Assembly (NCBI GenBank): GCA_028023455.1
Contig: JAQFVV010012545.1
Span: forward strand, 2,232,001 to 2,296,000
Source of the DNA: Epiperipatus broadwayi
Lineage: Eukaryota; Onychophora; Udeonychophora; Euonychophora; Peripatidae
Reading direction: 5' to 3'
Length of the DNA: 64,000 bases
The notes under the pieces were generated by a model. It saw nothing but the letters and a program-made list of their open reading frames with translations. It had not been told where the DNA came from and made no database searches. Of the stretch, positions 23,372 through 35,027 are shown piece after piece (the first letter of the stretch is position 1; each line of letters opens with the position of its first letter). Made by a program: the position numbers and the translations under genes.

Positions 23372-25864
23372 ATGAGTAAAAGTAATATGGAATCAAAAAC
23401 TAAGAAAAAACTATCCGATTGCTACAAAATCATAAACGTCAAGCTGAAAAAATAGCAAACATTAAAAAACAAAGTGGATCACTTAATAAATATCTTAAAA
23501 TATCAACTGCTTCTGAAATAGCTTATACTCAACAAGAACCAGAACCGTGCACATCATCTAGGTTCACAGGGAACTGTTGAAAATATTGAACAAGATTTTA
23601 GTAAGAAACAGTTAAGTGACAACAAAGTCATTGTGCCAATATCATATCAAATGTGTACAAATTTAGAAGATCCAGCTGAATGGAATAAAATCGATGACAA
23701 ACAACGTGTTATTTTAGTAGAAATGGGGCCTGTTCAAAAGAAAGATATTATATATCTGAACGATGTACATGGCCGTAAATTTTCTGATGTATATTATAAT
23801 AGAAAAATGGAAAACGGAGAAGTAGTTTTTCGAAAATGGCTTATTTATTCCGAAATTTTGAACTCTGTGTTTTGCTTTTGTTGCAAACTTTTTGGATCTA
23901 CTGAATCTAGCCTCATAGAAGGATACAATAATTGGAGAAATTTAAGTACAACTTTACACAGACATGAAACTAGTATGGCTCACATGAAAAGTTTATTGAA
24001 TTGGAATGAACTTGAGAAAAGATTAAAAAACAAAATTACTATTGATTGTCAATCTCAAAATTTATATGAAATGGAAAAGAAACATTGGAGGAGTGTTTTG
24101 GAACGGCTGATTGAAATTATCAAATTCCTTGGTAGTCAAAATTTAGCATTTCGCGGATCATCTGATAAATTATACTGAAAAAATAATGAAATTTTTTAAA
24201 ATTAATTGAATTATTTGCGAAGTTTGATCCCGTTATGGAAAATCATGTTGAGAGGGCCTAGATCAAAACAATAGAGTGCATTATTTGAGCAAAGATAGCC
24301 AAAATGAATTATTGGAAATTTTAAGTACAGCAATTAGGGAAACAATTTTATTATCGATAAAGAAATCCAAATATTATTCTATTATTTTAGATTGTACACC
24401 AGATGCAAGTAAAACTGAACAAATGACCATAATTATTAACGTTGTTTTGTAATAATGGTAACGGTTAAAATTAGAGAAAACTTTTTAGGTTTCATAGATA
24501 TAACAGATTCCACTGGACTGAGGTTTATGTACAACAATAATTGAACAACTGGAAAAATGGAAGATTCCCATTGAAGACATGCGTGGTCAAGGGTATGATA
24601 ATGGGGCCAACATGAAAGCAAAAAGGCTGGACTTCAAAATTTGATTTTAACCAAAAACCCTCGTGCATTTTACGTACCATGTGCTGTCATTCTTTAAGCT
24701 TAATCATAAACGATGCCGCTAAAGTCAATGTAGATACAATTTGTTTTTTTGCAATTGTTCAAAAAATATACAATTTTTTCATCATCTTATAAACGGTGGT
24801 CAATCCTTTTAAAATTTATTAAAACTTTAACTCTAAAACAACCATCAGAAACACGATGGGAAAGCAGAATTGATGCAATCCGGCCTCTACGGTATCAGTT
24901 GGGTGAAATTTATGATGCACTCTATGAAATAATGAACAACGAATCTTTTAATAGAGAAATTCAACATGAAGCTCAATCACTCTGCACTAACCTTAAGGAT
25001 TACAAATTTATTTGTTCTTTAATAATTTGGCATGATATATTAAATAGAATAAATCCTGTCAGTAAAATGCTCCAAAATGTAAATATGAATGCTTCACTTG
25101 CTTTAGAATCGATCAGCAAATCTAAATAAATTTTTATGAGAATATCGATCAGATTCAAATTTCAAAAACATTCTCAAAATTGCAGATGAACTTAGCGAAG
25201 AGGTTGATGGAAGAAAGAATTTAAAACTGCCAAAGAAGTCCGACAATGGAAAAAAACTTCGTCAATTTGATTACGAGCATCAGGACGAAACACCTCAAAT
25301 ACCTGAAGAAAAATTTAAAATAAACATGTTTTTTTACACTTTTAGATGTAACGATTAATTCTTTTTAACAGAACGCTTTGAACTCCTCGAAGCATGTTAT
25401 AATAATTTCAATTTTCTATATAAAATATCAGAAATTAATAAGAGCGAGTTACAAGCAAAATGCAAAGATTTAGAAAATATTTTGAAATTTGATAACAGTA
25501 AAGATATTAATGCTACAGATTTATTCGATGAATTATGTGCTTTTGAGATATTTTTCAAAAGGATTTTTTAAATTCTCAAAACCCTTTCGAAACACTTCAA
25601 TTTTATAGTTTCTAATAATTTATCTATGCCAAACTTATCAATAGCTTTAAGAATATTATTAACATTACCTGTTAGTGTTGCAAGCGGTGAGCGCTCTTTT
25701 TCTAAGTTAAAATTAATTAAAACTTACTTGAGAACAACTATGTCACAAAAACGGCTTGTTAATTTGGCATTAATTGCTATTGAAAATGATATTTGTGCAG
25801 AACTGGAAATAAATACAATCATATCAAGGTTTATTAATATGAAGTCAAGGAGTATAAAATTATA
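23372..25864 (+). pseudogene. hAT transposase, ZMYM1-like, broken by frameshifts
   Basis: The enzyme would cut and paste the element. It starts at ATG 23372 and breaks at once (about 23420), continuing as RQAEKIANIKKQSGSL. The open part 23633-24178 holds the TTF-type zinc finger: FRKWLIYSEILNSVFCFCC and HRHETSMAH give the Cys and His ligands. Then, across frame changes, come LDCTPDASKTEQM (24390-24430; first catalytic Asp), GYDNGANMK (about 24593-24617; second Asp), YVPCA (about 24677), and TRWESRID in the open part 24749-25129. The hAT dimerisation domain is intact at 25626-25864 (SGERSFSKLKLIKTYLR, RLVNLALIAIEND). Length and order fit ZMYM1-like hAT transposases of invertebrates. Many frameshifts make it inactive. 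Confidence 0.92.
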
Positions 25865-25996
25865 ACATGTTTTGTAATGCATTTACTTTTTTTAACTGTA
25901 TTTTCTTTTTTTTTAATATTAAAAATTATTTATTTACATTGCCTTGTTTGTTTCGGAAGAAAGATTTTGTACACTAATATTTATAACATGTAGGTG

Positions 25997-26670
25997 GTAT
26001 ACATTAAAGTGACCAGATTTTAACATTGGTAAAACGGGACACCATTGACCGGGGGGGGGGCTGATTAAAAATTTGGTTTATATGGAGCGTTTATATAGAT
26101 ATAGCGTACATTAATAACAATAAATTAAATATGTATGTTTGTAATATTATCTTTTTTTAAAATTATTTCATTTATAAATTGTAAATTTATTATTAAATTT
26201 GCTAATATTTGCATAAATTTAGAGGTTAGAAAAATTAGCAAAAATTTTAAAAATAATGGGTTTGTTAAAAACAGACAGTGACGCAAATAATAAATATGAA
26301 ATTTTAAAAAAAATATTTGAGATTAAAATATGTAAATGTTTTTCGAAAATTATTTTAAACATTTAAATATTTTAATCTCGAAACATTATTTTTTTAATTT
26401 ATTATATATATATATATATTTGAATCACTCTGTCTATTTTTAACAAACACATTATTTTTAAAATTTCTGCAAATTTTTCTAACATCTAAATTTGCCGTGT
26501 TAAATTATATATTATTTCATACAAACCGTTTGTATGAAATAATATATAATTTACCAATCAATTTTATGCTATTTTTGATATCAAAAATAGCATTACATCG
26601 TGCATTCTTTTTAAAAATCATGACTTTTTTAAAACGCCACGGGACACGGTCGGGTCACCTTAGTAAACAT
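25997..26670. mobile_element. Small hAT-like MITE nested in the hAT element
   Basis: Ends TAAAGTGACCAGA and, inverted, TAAGGTGACCCGA bound a 658-bp segment (26005-26662), flanked by near-matching 8-bp repeats GTATACAT (25997-26004) and GTAAACAT (26663-26670). Both ends are followed by a CGGGACAC motif. The interior is largely one long fold-back: 26191-26320 pairs with 26360-26500, and short palindromes lie at 26502-26551 and 26566-26594. It has no coding sequence and would need a hAT transposase from elsewhere. Confidence 0.75.
26502..26551. repeat. Perfect 24-bp-arm palindrome inside the nested MITE
   Basis: AAATTATATATTATTTCAT and its exact complement are separated by three bases (CCG). 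A second palindrome (ATGCTATTTTTGAT and complement) follows at 26566-26594. Confidence 0.85.
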
Positions 26671-26743
26671 ACATATTGACAGGGGCACCAAAATCAAATT
26701 TGCATGTGGGTGCCTAGTACCCAGCGCCGGCCCTGACAATATA

Positions 26744-27415
26744 TAATAAACTGGGGCTTTTCTAACTTTCTTTTAAAGATTTATTTGTTTGCAAATATTA
26801 AATTGAGTAAAAATCAATTCTACTATATGATGTCAAATTACAGACTGATTCAGATGAGATTGCATTGATATCTTTATTGACTTACTAATCATTTTAATAA
26901 GTATCATTATCTGAATTATTATCCGTTTAAAATCTTGGATTCATTTTTTATTTGCAAGATGGATTACTTCAGTAGTAGAAAGGACTATATTGATATAGCT
27001 AGACTTAATTTTTTTTCATTGCTTCCATTTATGATATATTATTGACATTGCATGATTTATTATACATATTTCTTACCTTAATTTGTTTCTTTTAAAAAGA
27101 TTTCTAAGATATTCTATATAAGGAATAATCTGCAAGTCAAATAAAATCTTTAAATAATACATTATAGCAAATAAAAGAAATGGCTTAAAAATGTTGAATA
27201 TAATAATATATTAAAAAGAAATCACATTTTTACTTATAGAAACAATCACTGATATATAATTTTTTTAAAAAAAATATCAAAAAGCAGATAATTCATATTT
27301 TTCCAATTATCATTTTTAATTTAGGTTGTATTTATGTATTTTTTTTCTTCAGATTGTGTGTTATGTTGTCACTGTTGTTTTCATTTTAACTTGGTTTATT
27401 ACATTTTTCTCCAAT
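26744..27415. other. A+T-rich non-coding stretch
   Basis: Nothing is recognised. Confidence 0.4.
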
Positions 27416-27450
27416 ATTATATATATATATATATATATTTTTTTTTTATA

Positions 27451-27517
<67 letters not shown>
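27416..27517. repeat. (TA)n microsatellite
   Basis: About 100 bp of TA dinucleotides with one T-rich interruption near 27440-27450. Open frames of repeating Tyr-Ile here are artefacts. Confidence 0.95.
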
Positions 27518-27519
<2 letters not shown>

Positions 27520-28857
27520 AACCAGATGGGTGATAGTCACTGATTATTTAAATTCCAAAAAAATCTCAATCTACTCCAGCTGCACTTTCACTATTGCAGC
27601 AAATTGGTCCTTCAATCAGAGAAGTCTAAACTGTGCAGATTTATTAATAAATTAGATTACTTTTAAGTATTCTTTTTGGCATGTTTTAAGAAAGCTAATT
27701 ATGAACTGGCATATGGTAGTTTCACGGAACGAAACTATAGAATTTTGAGTACTTTTAGTTATTAATTAATATTGTTTAATGTAGAGAATGTGTCTTTAGG
27801 AAGCACATACATGCATTTATGCCTTGCTGTATGTTTTTTATATGAATGGGCTTCTGGATTTTAATGGCCACACCATCTATTTAGTTTGGACAGCTCTTCT
27901 TTAGAACTGGAACATGAGGGTCCAGATGATTTATAAGCTGCTCAGATCACCAAACTATATGTTCAATTCATTCGCAGCAAGTTTTACAATCCACAGGAAT
28001 CGAGTACTTGATACTGAATCCCCTGAGTAACTACACATTTGAGAAGCACACATCTCTAATAATAATATAATGCCATAGTATCTGAAGTCAGACTACAAAG
28101 TTGCAGTTCATCCCTCCATAATACAATATTTTTCAGTGTTGATCTGAATATGTAATCTGATTTTGTACATATATAATCTGCACAGCGATTTTATTGCAGC
28201 TCATTTAAGTGTTATTAAATGACTTTTATTAAATATTATGGTGATAAATCATCATTCTTGCACTGACTTAACCATTGCAAACCTAATAGGTAAGGCATAG
28301 TAAAATTAGGGCATAAATAGACTGTAGGTTATTAAAATTGTAATAAACTCTTTAAGCTATGGTGCATCAGATGAGATACTGCTTTTTCAAACTTGCTCAT
28401 CATTGTTACACCTGTGTGTATCCTTCAATGCACTCTTGTTTATGTAATTTATATTTATTAATTAAAATATATTAAATTATAATAACTGTGTTGCATATCA
28501 CTTGTAATCCATCTCAAATCTTAGTATTAGTTATTGATATATACATTATCTAGCCAGCCGTAGATGAGTATGTATATTTAAAATATTAGTTAATATTCCT
28601 CGAGTCTCTTGCTCCAGCCTTTGTTACTGCTGGCATGCGAACTAAGAAACTCCAAGTGTAGCCTCATATATGTCATTCATAAGGCAGTAAGTCATGGAGT
28701 GTTGGTGAAGGAGCTGAGGTGTGATCTGATTCAAGGTCTCAACCCCTCATCTAGATTAGCCTTGGTATAATTTGCCAAAACTGAATTTTGTTGCATGATT
28801 GTATAAATATGACTATTACACTATGCTATGCCTGTTTTCTAGTGCATTTGAATAGAT
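27518..28857. other. Non-coding stretch of slightly higher G+C
   Basis: No gene is recognised. 27560-28100 and 28560-28800 are less A+T-rich than their surroundings and could hold old short repeats, but no family is identified. Confidence 0.35.
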
Positions 28858-29180
28858 GAGTATTTCAGAAGGGGGTGATAATACAGATATATTAGAATTA
28901 GTTGCCTGGATCTAGCTGTGTTAGAGATGGGGGCTAGGTAGAGCTTTTGATGATGTTTAAGTATAGAATCCATGGGTAGCAAGTCCAGATTTCTAGAGGA
29001 AAATGATGGTATAGATATGTTAGAATCAGTTGCAATTGATGAGTTGAAATTTGTGGTAGGATGGTCAGACTATGGATCTGGCTGGTGTTAGAGGTGAGGT
29101 TGACATGATTTAAATGTGAGATTCATAGATAGAGAGTTCAGACATGGGGAGACATGATGAAATCTGGGTTAGGTGGTTAG
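28858..29180. repeat. Degenerate tandem repeat, unit about 130-155 bp
   Basis: ATATTAGAATTAGTTGCCTG near 28890 recurs as ATGTTAGAATCAGTTGC near 29017. GGATCTAGCTGTGTTAGAG recurs as GGATCTGGCTGGTGTTAGAG. A third partial copy follows. There are about two and a half decayed units, G-rich on this strand. Confidence 0.6.
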
Positions 29181-29202
29181 GTTTGACTTTGGAAATGTCT
29201 TG

Positions 29203-30090
29203 TTTTTTTTAAAATTATCATTAGTAACTTGATTTAAATTGAAAGTTTGAATGAAAAATATAACACAAAATTGGAAATAAGTTATCAATTGATTGGAAAT
29301 GAAAAAAGGTACATAACATTCCTTTTTTTTAAAAACTTGTTATCCTAAGGTTTTGAACACTTTATAAACATAAAAAAAACTAGAGCTTGTTAACTTGGTT
29401 GTCAGGAAGTGAACTAATTAGTGGGGAACTAAACAAATATTAAACGTTACTATAATAACAGTAAAAATAAGCATATGCTTGAATGGTGCTTGGATTTTGA
29501 AACTTTGTGCTAATATTATTGTCGATAGACACTGCTCATGTGATGACATTTTTTTAAAATTATCGTTAAGGAACTAGAATTTAATAGAAAATTTGAATGA
29601 AGAATGTAACACAAAATTAGAAGTAATCAACTGATTGGAAATTGAAAAAGATATAGGAAGATAGCATTTTTTCTTTCCGTTAACCTAAGATTTTGAATAC
29701 TTTTTAAGCACAAAAAAAAAAAAAAAAACACAGCTTGTTAAATTGTTTGTGAGAAAGTAAATTTCTTCCTGGAAAACTTGAAATTAATTTTTTTTTTTCC
29801 AAACAAAAATAGGAAATTGCTACAAAATTAAAAATAAATATATGTTTGACTGAACTTTGAAAATTTGAACTGGTAATATTGGCAGACTCTTCTGGTCATA
29901 TGATGACTTTATCGCCATGTTGTTTTCTGAATTATCGTTGCATAATTTGAATTTTAATTGGAAATTTTGAATGAAAAATGTAACACAAAATTATTAATTA
30001 GTTATCAACTCACAGGAAATTGAAAAAAGTATATCAGGTAAGGATTTCATCTTACCAGGTCTAGGTTTAGAGTACTTTTGGAGCATAAAA
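29203..30090. repeat. Tandem repeat of about 345-370 bp, two and a half units
   Basis: Units start near 29211, 29556 and 29928, each with AAAATTATC(G), then TTTGAATGAA-AATGTAACACA, then GGAAAT(T)GAAAAA, then CTAAG-TTTTGAA-ACTTTT, then AGCTTGTTAA. Divergence between units is considerable. It reads as a short satellite array or a local tandem duplication. Confidence 0.75.
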
Positions 30091-30096
30091 AACTAA

Positions 30097-30219
30097 AGCT
30101 TCTTTTTCATCTTCTTCTTCATCTTCTTTTATCTTCATCTTCTTCTCTTCTTTCTTCTTCTTCTCCTCCTACTCCTTCTCTTCTTCTTCCTCCTCTTCTT
30201 CTTTTTCTTCTTCCTCTTC
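30097..30219. repeat. (CTT/CCT)n pyrimidine tract
   Basis: About 120 bp of interrupted CTT, CCT and TTC triplets, all pyrimidine on the plus strand except for a few A. It runs directly into the (TTA)n tract. Confidence 0.9.
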
Positions 30220-31051
<832 letters not shown>

Positions 31052-31228
31052 TATCCAAATCACTTTACAACAGCAAGAGCTTAAATAATCAATAGAATAT
31101 CAATAATCTGTTGTCATGGCAATTTCAGTAAATAAAAGTTTTATTGACATTGCTTTGACAACAGATTATTAATATACTATTAGTTTGTTTAAACTTTGGC
31201 TTTTGTAAAGTGATTTATATTTGAAAAC
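31052..31228. repeat. Inverted repeat with arms of about 80 bp
   Basis: Left arm about 31052-31130 and right arm about 31141-31228 are inverted complements with scattered mismatches. The shared core is AATAATCTGTTGTCA, and the outer ends share AAATCACTTTACAA. The loop is about 10 bp. It lies just upstream of the hammerhead-like motif at 31.28 kb and may be part of the same element. Confidence 0.8.
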
Positions 31229-31271
31229 TAATTAGATATTGACATTGACGGTTTATTTATATCTATATATT

Positions 31272-31316
31272 TACAGCTCTGAAGATGACTGTTATGCAGA
31301 TGAAACTATAGGCATA
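31272..31316 (+). ncRNA. Possible hammerhead-like motif of Penelope-like type
   Basis: CTCTGAAGA is followed by a CTG-TTATG-CAG hairpin, then ATGAAACTATAGGC. CUGANGA, a hairpin and GAAAC in this order and spacing are the hammerhead boxes, and near-identical wording is common in repeats of Penelope-like elements. A clear cleavage site and stem I are not seen, so it is weaker than the other copies. Confidence 0.35.
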
Positions 31317-31868
31317 AAAATTGCATGAAAATAAGTGCATAAGAGGTTTACTATTTAATATTAAAAGAAATGACATATATGTTGTAATAATAATAGTAAT
31401 GGTATAATCTATAGTCCACAAACAAAGTTAAATTACTTAATATCAGATGGGAAAAATAACACTAGATCTACCATAGATTTTTTAGTAAATATTATTTTCA
31501 GTATTTCTATCAAAAAATGTTAGATCTAGAAAATCCAATCTACTGAAGGAACTTCAAAGGCATTTTTATCAGTAATCATAACATGTGAAATAATAATGAG
31601 AGTAATATTTTTAGCCTGAAAACATTCTATATATTCTCAATTTGTAAACACAGCATTAAAGAAAGAAATAATCAAATGATTTATTAGTCAAGAACTTATA
31701 AATGGTTTGAACACTGGAAGTGCCAGAATTAAAACTGACCCAAAAATCTTATTCTCCAGTGTCTGACATTCTATCATCACACTAATCCATGCAGTCAATG
31801 CTACATTCATGTTGAAAGATTAATCTCAGAATAAAAGTACCCTTCTACTAGTAATAATAGAAATAAAA
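31317..31868. other. Non-coding stretch
   Basis: Nothing is recognised. Confidence 0.4.
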
Positions 31869-32470
31869 ATCACATGACCACCACCTCTTATGCTTATGTA
31901 TAACTGTTGTTAAAACAGGCAAAAACTCACTATATGTATTGCCACACACAGCAAGCTAGAGTAATCAATAGTTACTCTAGCTTGCTGTGTGTGGCAATAC
32001 GTATAATGAGTTTTACCTGTTTTAACAACAGTTATACACAAGCATAAGAGGTGGTGGTCATGTGATGTTTATTGGCTTAAAACCAATCCTGCCTAATAGG
32101 ATGTTGGTGGCTATTGTTATTTAAGAATGAAAGACACCAAAATGTATGGGTATTGAACTGGGTTCAGACCCATATGACTATATAAGCTAATTGGCTTGGA
32201 TTGAAAACATTAAGGTGTTTTTAGTTTAAGACTCATAGTTTTGTAGTCAATTGGAGATAAAAGGTGGTTGCTGGAGGGTTGCATTAGATCCTAAGATCTA
32301 GGTGCAGTGCTCTCAGATCCAAGGTTCCTCAATGACGTAGGCCACAAGCCAGAAACTAGTCTGGGGATATTGGATGAGTAGGCACTAGATGGGGATTTTA
32401 TGCACAAGCCTTCTAGCACCCATTGATTACTCTAGCTTGCTGTGTGTTGCAATACGCCTGTTTTAATAAT
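31869..32470. mobile_element. Hammerhead-bearing repeat, family A: 455-bp unit with palindromic end
   Basis: GTTACTCTAGCTTGCTGTGTG at 31971 recurs as ATTACTCTAGCTTGCTGTGTG at 32426, giving a head-to-tail period of 455 bp with one hammerhead-like motif per unit (32325-32378). The start of the unit is also present as an inverted copy to its left: arms 31869-31964 and 31972-32066 are near-perfect complements with only 7 bp between. No protein frame. The head-to-tail unit with one hammerhead per monomer resembles a retrozyme. The inverted copy is extra. Confidence 0.78.
32325..32378 (+). ncRNA. Hammerhead ribozyme-like motif, family A
   Basis: CCTCA (stem I), a damaged CUGANGA box (ATGACGT), stem II GGC-CACAA-GCC, GAAAC intact, then TAGTC as short stem III and GUC cleavage triplet, then TGGGGATATTGG, whose start pairs with CTCA. 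The damaged first box predicts loss of cleavage. Confidence 0.6.
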
Positions 32471-33132
32471 AGAAATAATTATACTATAATTATAATAAAA
32501 AGAAATTATTAAACTCAGGTTCTTTCTATTTAATTTAAGGAAAGAGGGTGGTTTTTTTTTATTTTATATAAAGATATTTGAAAAGAGAGGAGGGTAAAAA
32601 AAAACTATATGAAAAAGGTTATTTTACCGTGACGACTTTACTTTAAACTAAATTAATAAAATCATCATATTTTATATACAAACATACTATTCTTTTTTTT
32701 TTTTTTTTATCATTATTAGTAGAAATTATTTTTTTAAAAAACTTATGATTATTTTTTTATAAATAATATTTATTTTTTGTTATAATAATATATATTTTTA
32801 AATTATGAGGAGGTGGGGTGGGGAATGGAAATAATATAATTATAATAATATTTATTGGAAAAAGCAAAATACCCCAATGCTAATATTATTTTCATAGATT
32901 TAATATATCAACCCAAGTTCTGTTATTAGATAGATAACTGTGTATAGTTATAAGGCGATCTATTTTCATCATTTAGAAATAATTGTTAAATGTTTTTAGA
33001 AAAATTCAAACTTTATTTAAATTTTTCAGATCTATTCAACAGTTAATAACAGCACACAAGTTAATATATATGACATTGTTTTAAATGAATATTAATATTT
33101 CTCTGTTACAGCTATTACTGACCTGAACAATG
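32471..33132. other. A+T-rich non-coding stretch
   Basis: Nothing is recognised. Confidence 0.4.
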
Positions 33133-33266
33133 ACAGTACTAACATAGGAATCAAACGTGGAACCTTTATAAAGTTTCTTAAAATACTGTGCTAACTTACT
33201 TGGTAAGATTCACATTAAGTTCAGTATTCATAAATTTAAAGGTTCCATGTTTAATTTGCTTAGTTA
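33133..33266. repeat. Imperfect inverted repeat around GTGGAACCTTTA
   Basis: The arm about 33137-33175 (CTAACATAGGAATCAAACG, then TGGAACCTTTATAAA) pairs with about 33232-33266, with a loop of about 57 bp. A small fold-back element or fragment. Confidence 0.55.
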
Positions 33267-33810
33267 GCTATAGTATCAAGTGTTAAATTTTATATTCATG
33301 ATTTTTAAAAATCTCAGATTTAATTTACATGCTAGTACTATTCGTAGTCAGACCAACAATACCTGGGAAAGAGAAAAGAATACTACTACTTGGAATGATG
33401 TATTATATACTAATCTTGTATTATTACTAATTATTGAATGTACTTAAAAAGCTTAAATAAAATTTAAATTTTTATAAAGGTATTTAACAATTATTTCTAG
33501 ATAATGAAAATAGTTCACTATAAATATGAGTAAAATGCTCTCATCATAAACGCCAAAGACTGGGTTGATGTATCAAACCTGAGTCACAGCATACAATTAA
33601 AGATAATAAATAATGAGATTTAAAATTTTAATTTTAATAATTAAAAAATAAAAAAATTAAATAAGACTTACAATTTTTTCATTTGGTTGTTTATTAATTT
33701 TTTTAAAAATTTTGTAAGGATAAATAATGAGTAAAAATAAAAGACAAAGGAACACAGGAATATCCATTATTATGATTTCAATCTTCCAAAATCTCTAGAA
33801 TATAAATATA

Positions 33811-33870
33811 TATAAGACAATTTTAATATATATATATATAGCAAGCAGAAGTTTCTTAGCTTTCTGAAAG

Positions 33871-33925
<55 letters not shown>

Positions 33926-33962
33926 TATATATATATTTTTTATATATATATATATATATAAA
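33811..33962. repeat. Broken (TA)n microsatellite
   Basis: TA runs at about 33825-33840, 33876-33920 and 33922-33960 with short interruptions. Confidence 0.9.
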
Positions 33963-34075
33963 TCTACAATTAAGATATACTATTCAAATTTCAAAGCTAC
34001 ATAGTTAAATACAAAGCAGAAAAATGAGCTATTGCTAAATTTTAGTTTCGAAGTAAACTTTACTGGTTATAATAC

Positions 34076-35027
34076 TACACCTGGGTCTCTTTTTACATGG
34101 ACTTATTTAACACGATTTTGAAGTTACGCAATTCGTGTTTCACTGGAAGTCAAACTCCGATATTGCGCTATTACTTTAAATAATAAATTTCGCGCACTCA
34201 CGTTATATTGAAAGTAATAGCACATTATTGAAATTTGACTTTCAACTTAGTAATTTCAATATTTTCAGTGCTTTATAATAGTAAGATTTTATGCAATAAT
34301 GAAATTAAAATCATGATTTCCACATTTTAGGTATACACACATTAAATTTTACAAGATTATAATGTAAATTTGTTCAAAGATTGTGTGTGTTAATTTTGCA
34401 TTTTAAATCACATTTTGTTTTTGCTTTTTAAAAAAGAATGTTTAATCAATTATTAATCATTTAGTGTCTGCAAGTTTATTTTTAAAAGATGAGTAATAGC
34501 AGTGGGCACAATTAAAATTGAAAATTAAAGACAAAAATAAGAATTTAATTTTTAGTTGTTAAATTAATTACTAATTACATTGTCACCAGAAAACCATTAA
34601 TTAACAAAATATGAGAGTGACATTGGAGCTAGTTGTATTTCATCTTGTGAAGAATCTGATTTTTTTATCAGTTTGCAAACGAACCTGTTTACCGGCAAAT
34701 AGCGATAATATTTAAAACATGTATAAAAAAATATAAATTACTGTAAATTATGCATAAAAATATATTGTTTTGAATAAAATTAAATATTATAGTTTAAAAA
34801 AGTTTGTCTTGTATCAATTTTTTTCAAATATGAAATTTTTTATTAGTCATATTTTATTTCCTTATTTTTTTTTTTGCATGAATTTTAAAGTAAATTTTAC
34901 GTTGGTGCTTTGCTTTTACATGAGTTTTGAAAAATCACAGTCTGTATTCCCCCCTTTTTCAAGGCAAGTTCATTTGCGCATGTTTCCTGAGAAACCTATC
35001 TATCATGTAAAATGAGACCCAGGTGTA
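34076..35027. mobile_element. TIR element at a TA target, non-autonomous
   Basis: The left end CACCTGGGTCTCTTTTTACA (from 34078) matches the inverted right end CACCTGGGTCTCATTTTACA (to 35025), and TA flanks both sides. Length is 948 bp. Near the left end a subterminal inverted repeat (about 34147-34180 against 34211-34245, with AAGTCAAA and GCTATTACTTT) adds a stem. The 81-codon frame at 34770-35015 lies inside and has no recognisable domain. TA-flanked TIRs suggest a Tc1/mariner-like MITE, although the TA could be chance. No transposase is seen. Confidence 0.7.

Larger units (their letters stand above)
22262..26743 (+). mobile_element. hAT transposon, end-to-end, with 8-bp target duplication
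   Basis: The element runs from 22270 to 26735 (4466 bp). Its ends are CAGGGCCAGCG and, inverted, CAGGGCCGGCG (10 of 11 match), and it is flanked by the exact 8-bp direct repeat ACAATATA (22262-22269 and 26736-26743). An 8-bp target duplication and CAGGG-type ends are hallmarks of the hAT superfamily. The ends are G+C-rich against the local background, with small GCATGC palindromes near the left end. A broken ZMYM1-like transposase lies at 23372-25864, and a smaller element is nested at 26005-26662. It was complete on arrival and decayed in place. Confidence 0.93.

Noticed and set aside
27326-27543. Open frames of alternating Tyr-Ile
   Set aside because: They are translations of a (TA)n microsatellite.
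28365-28400. Possible hammerhead box near CATCAGATGAGATACTG
   Set aside because: No hairpin followed by GAAA at the right distance on either strand.
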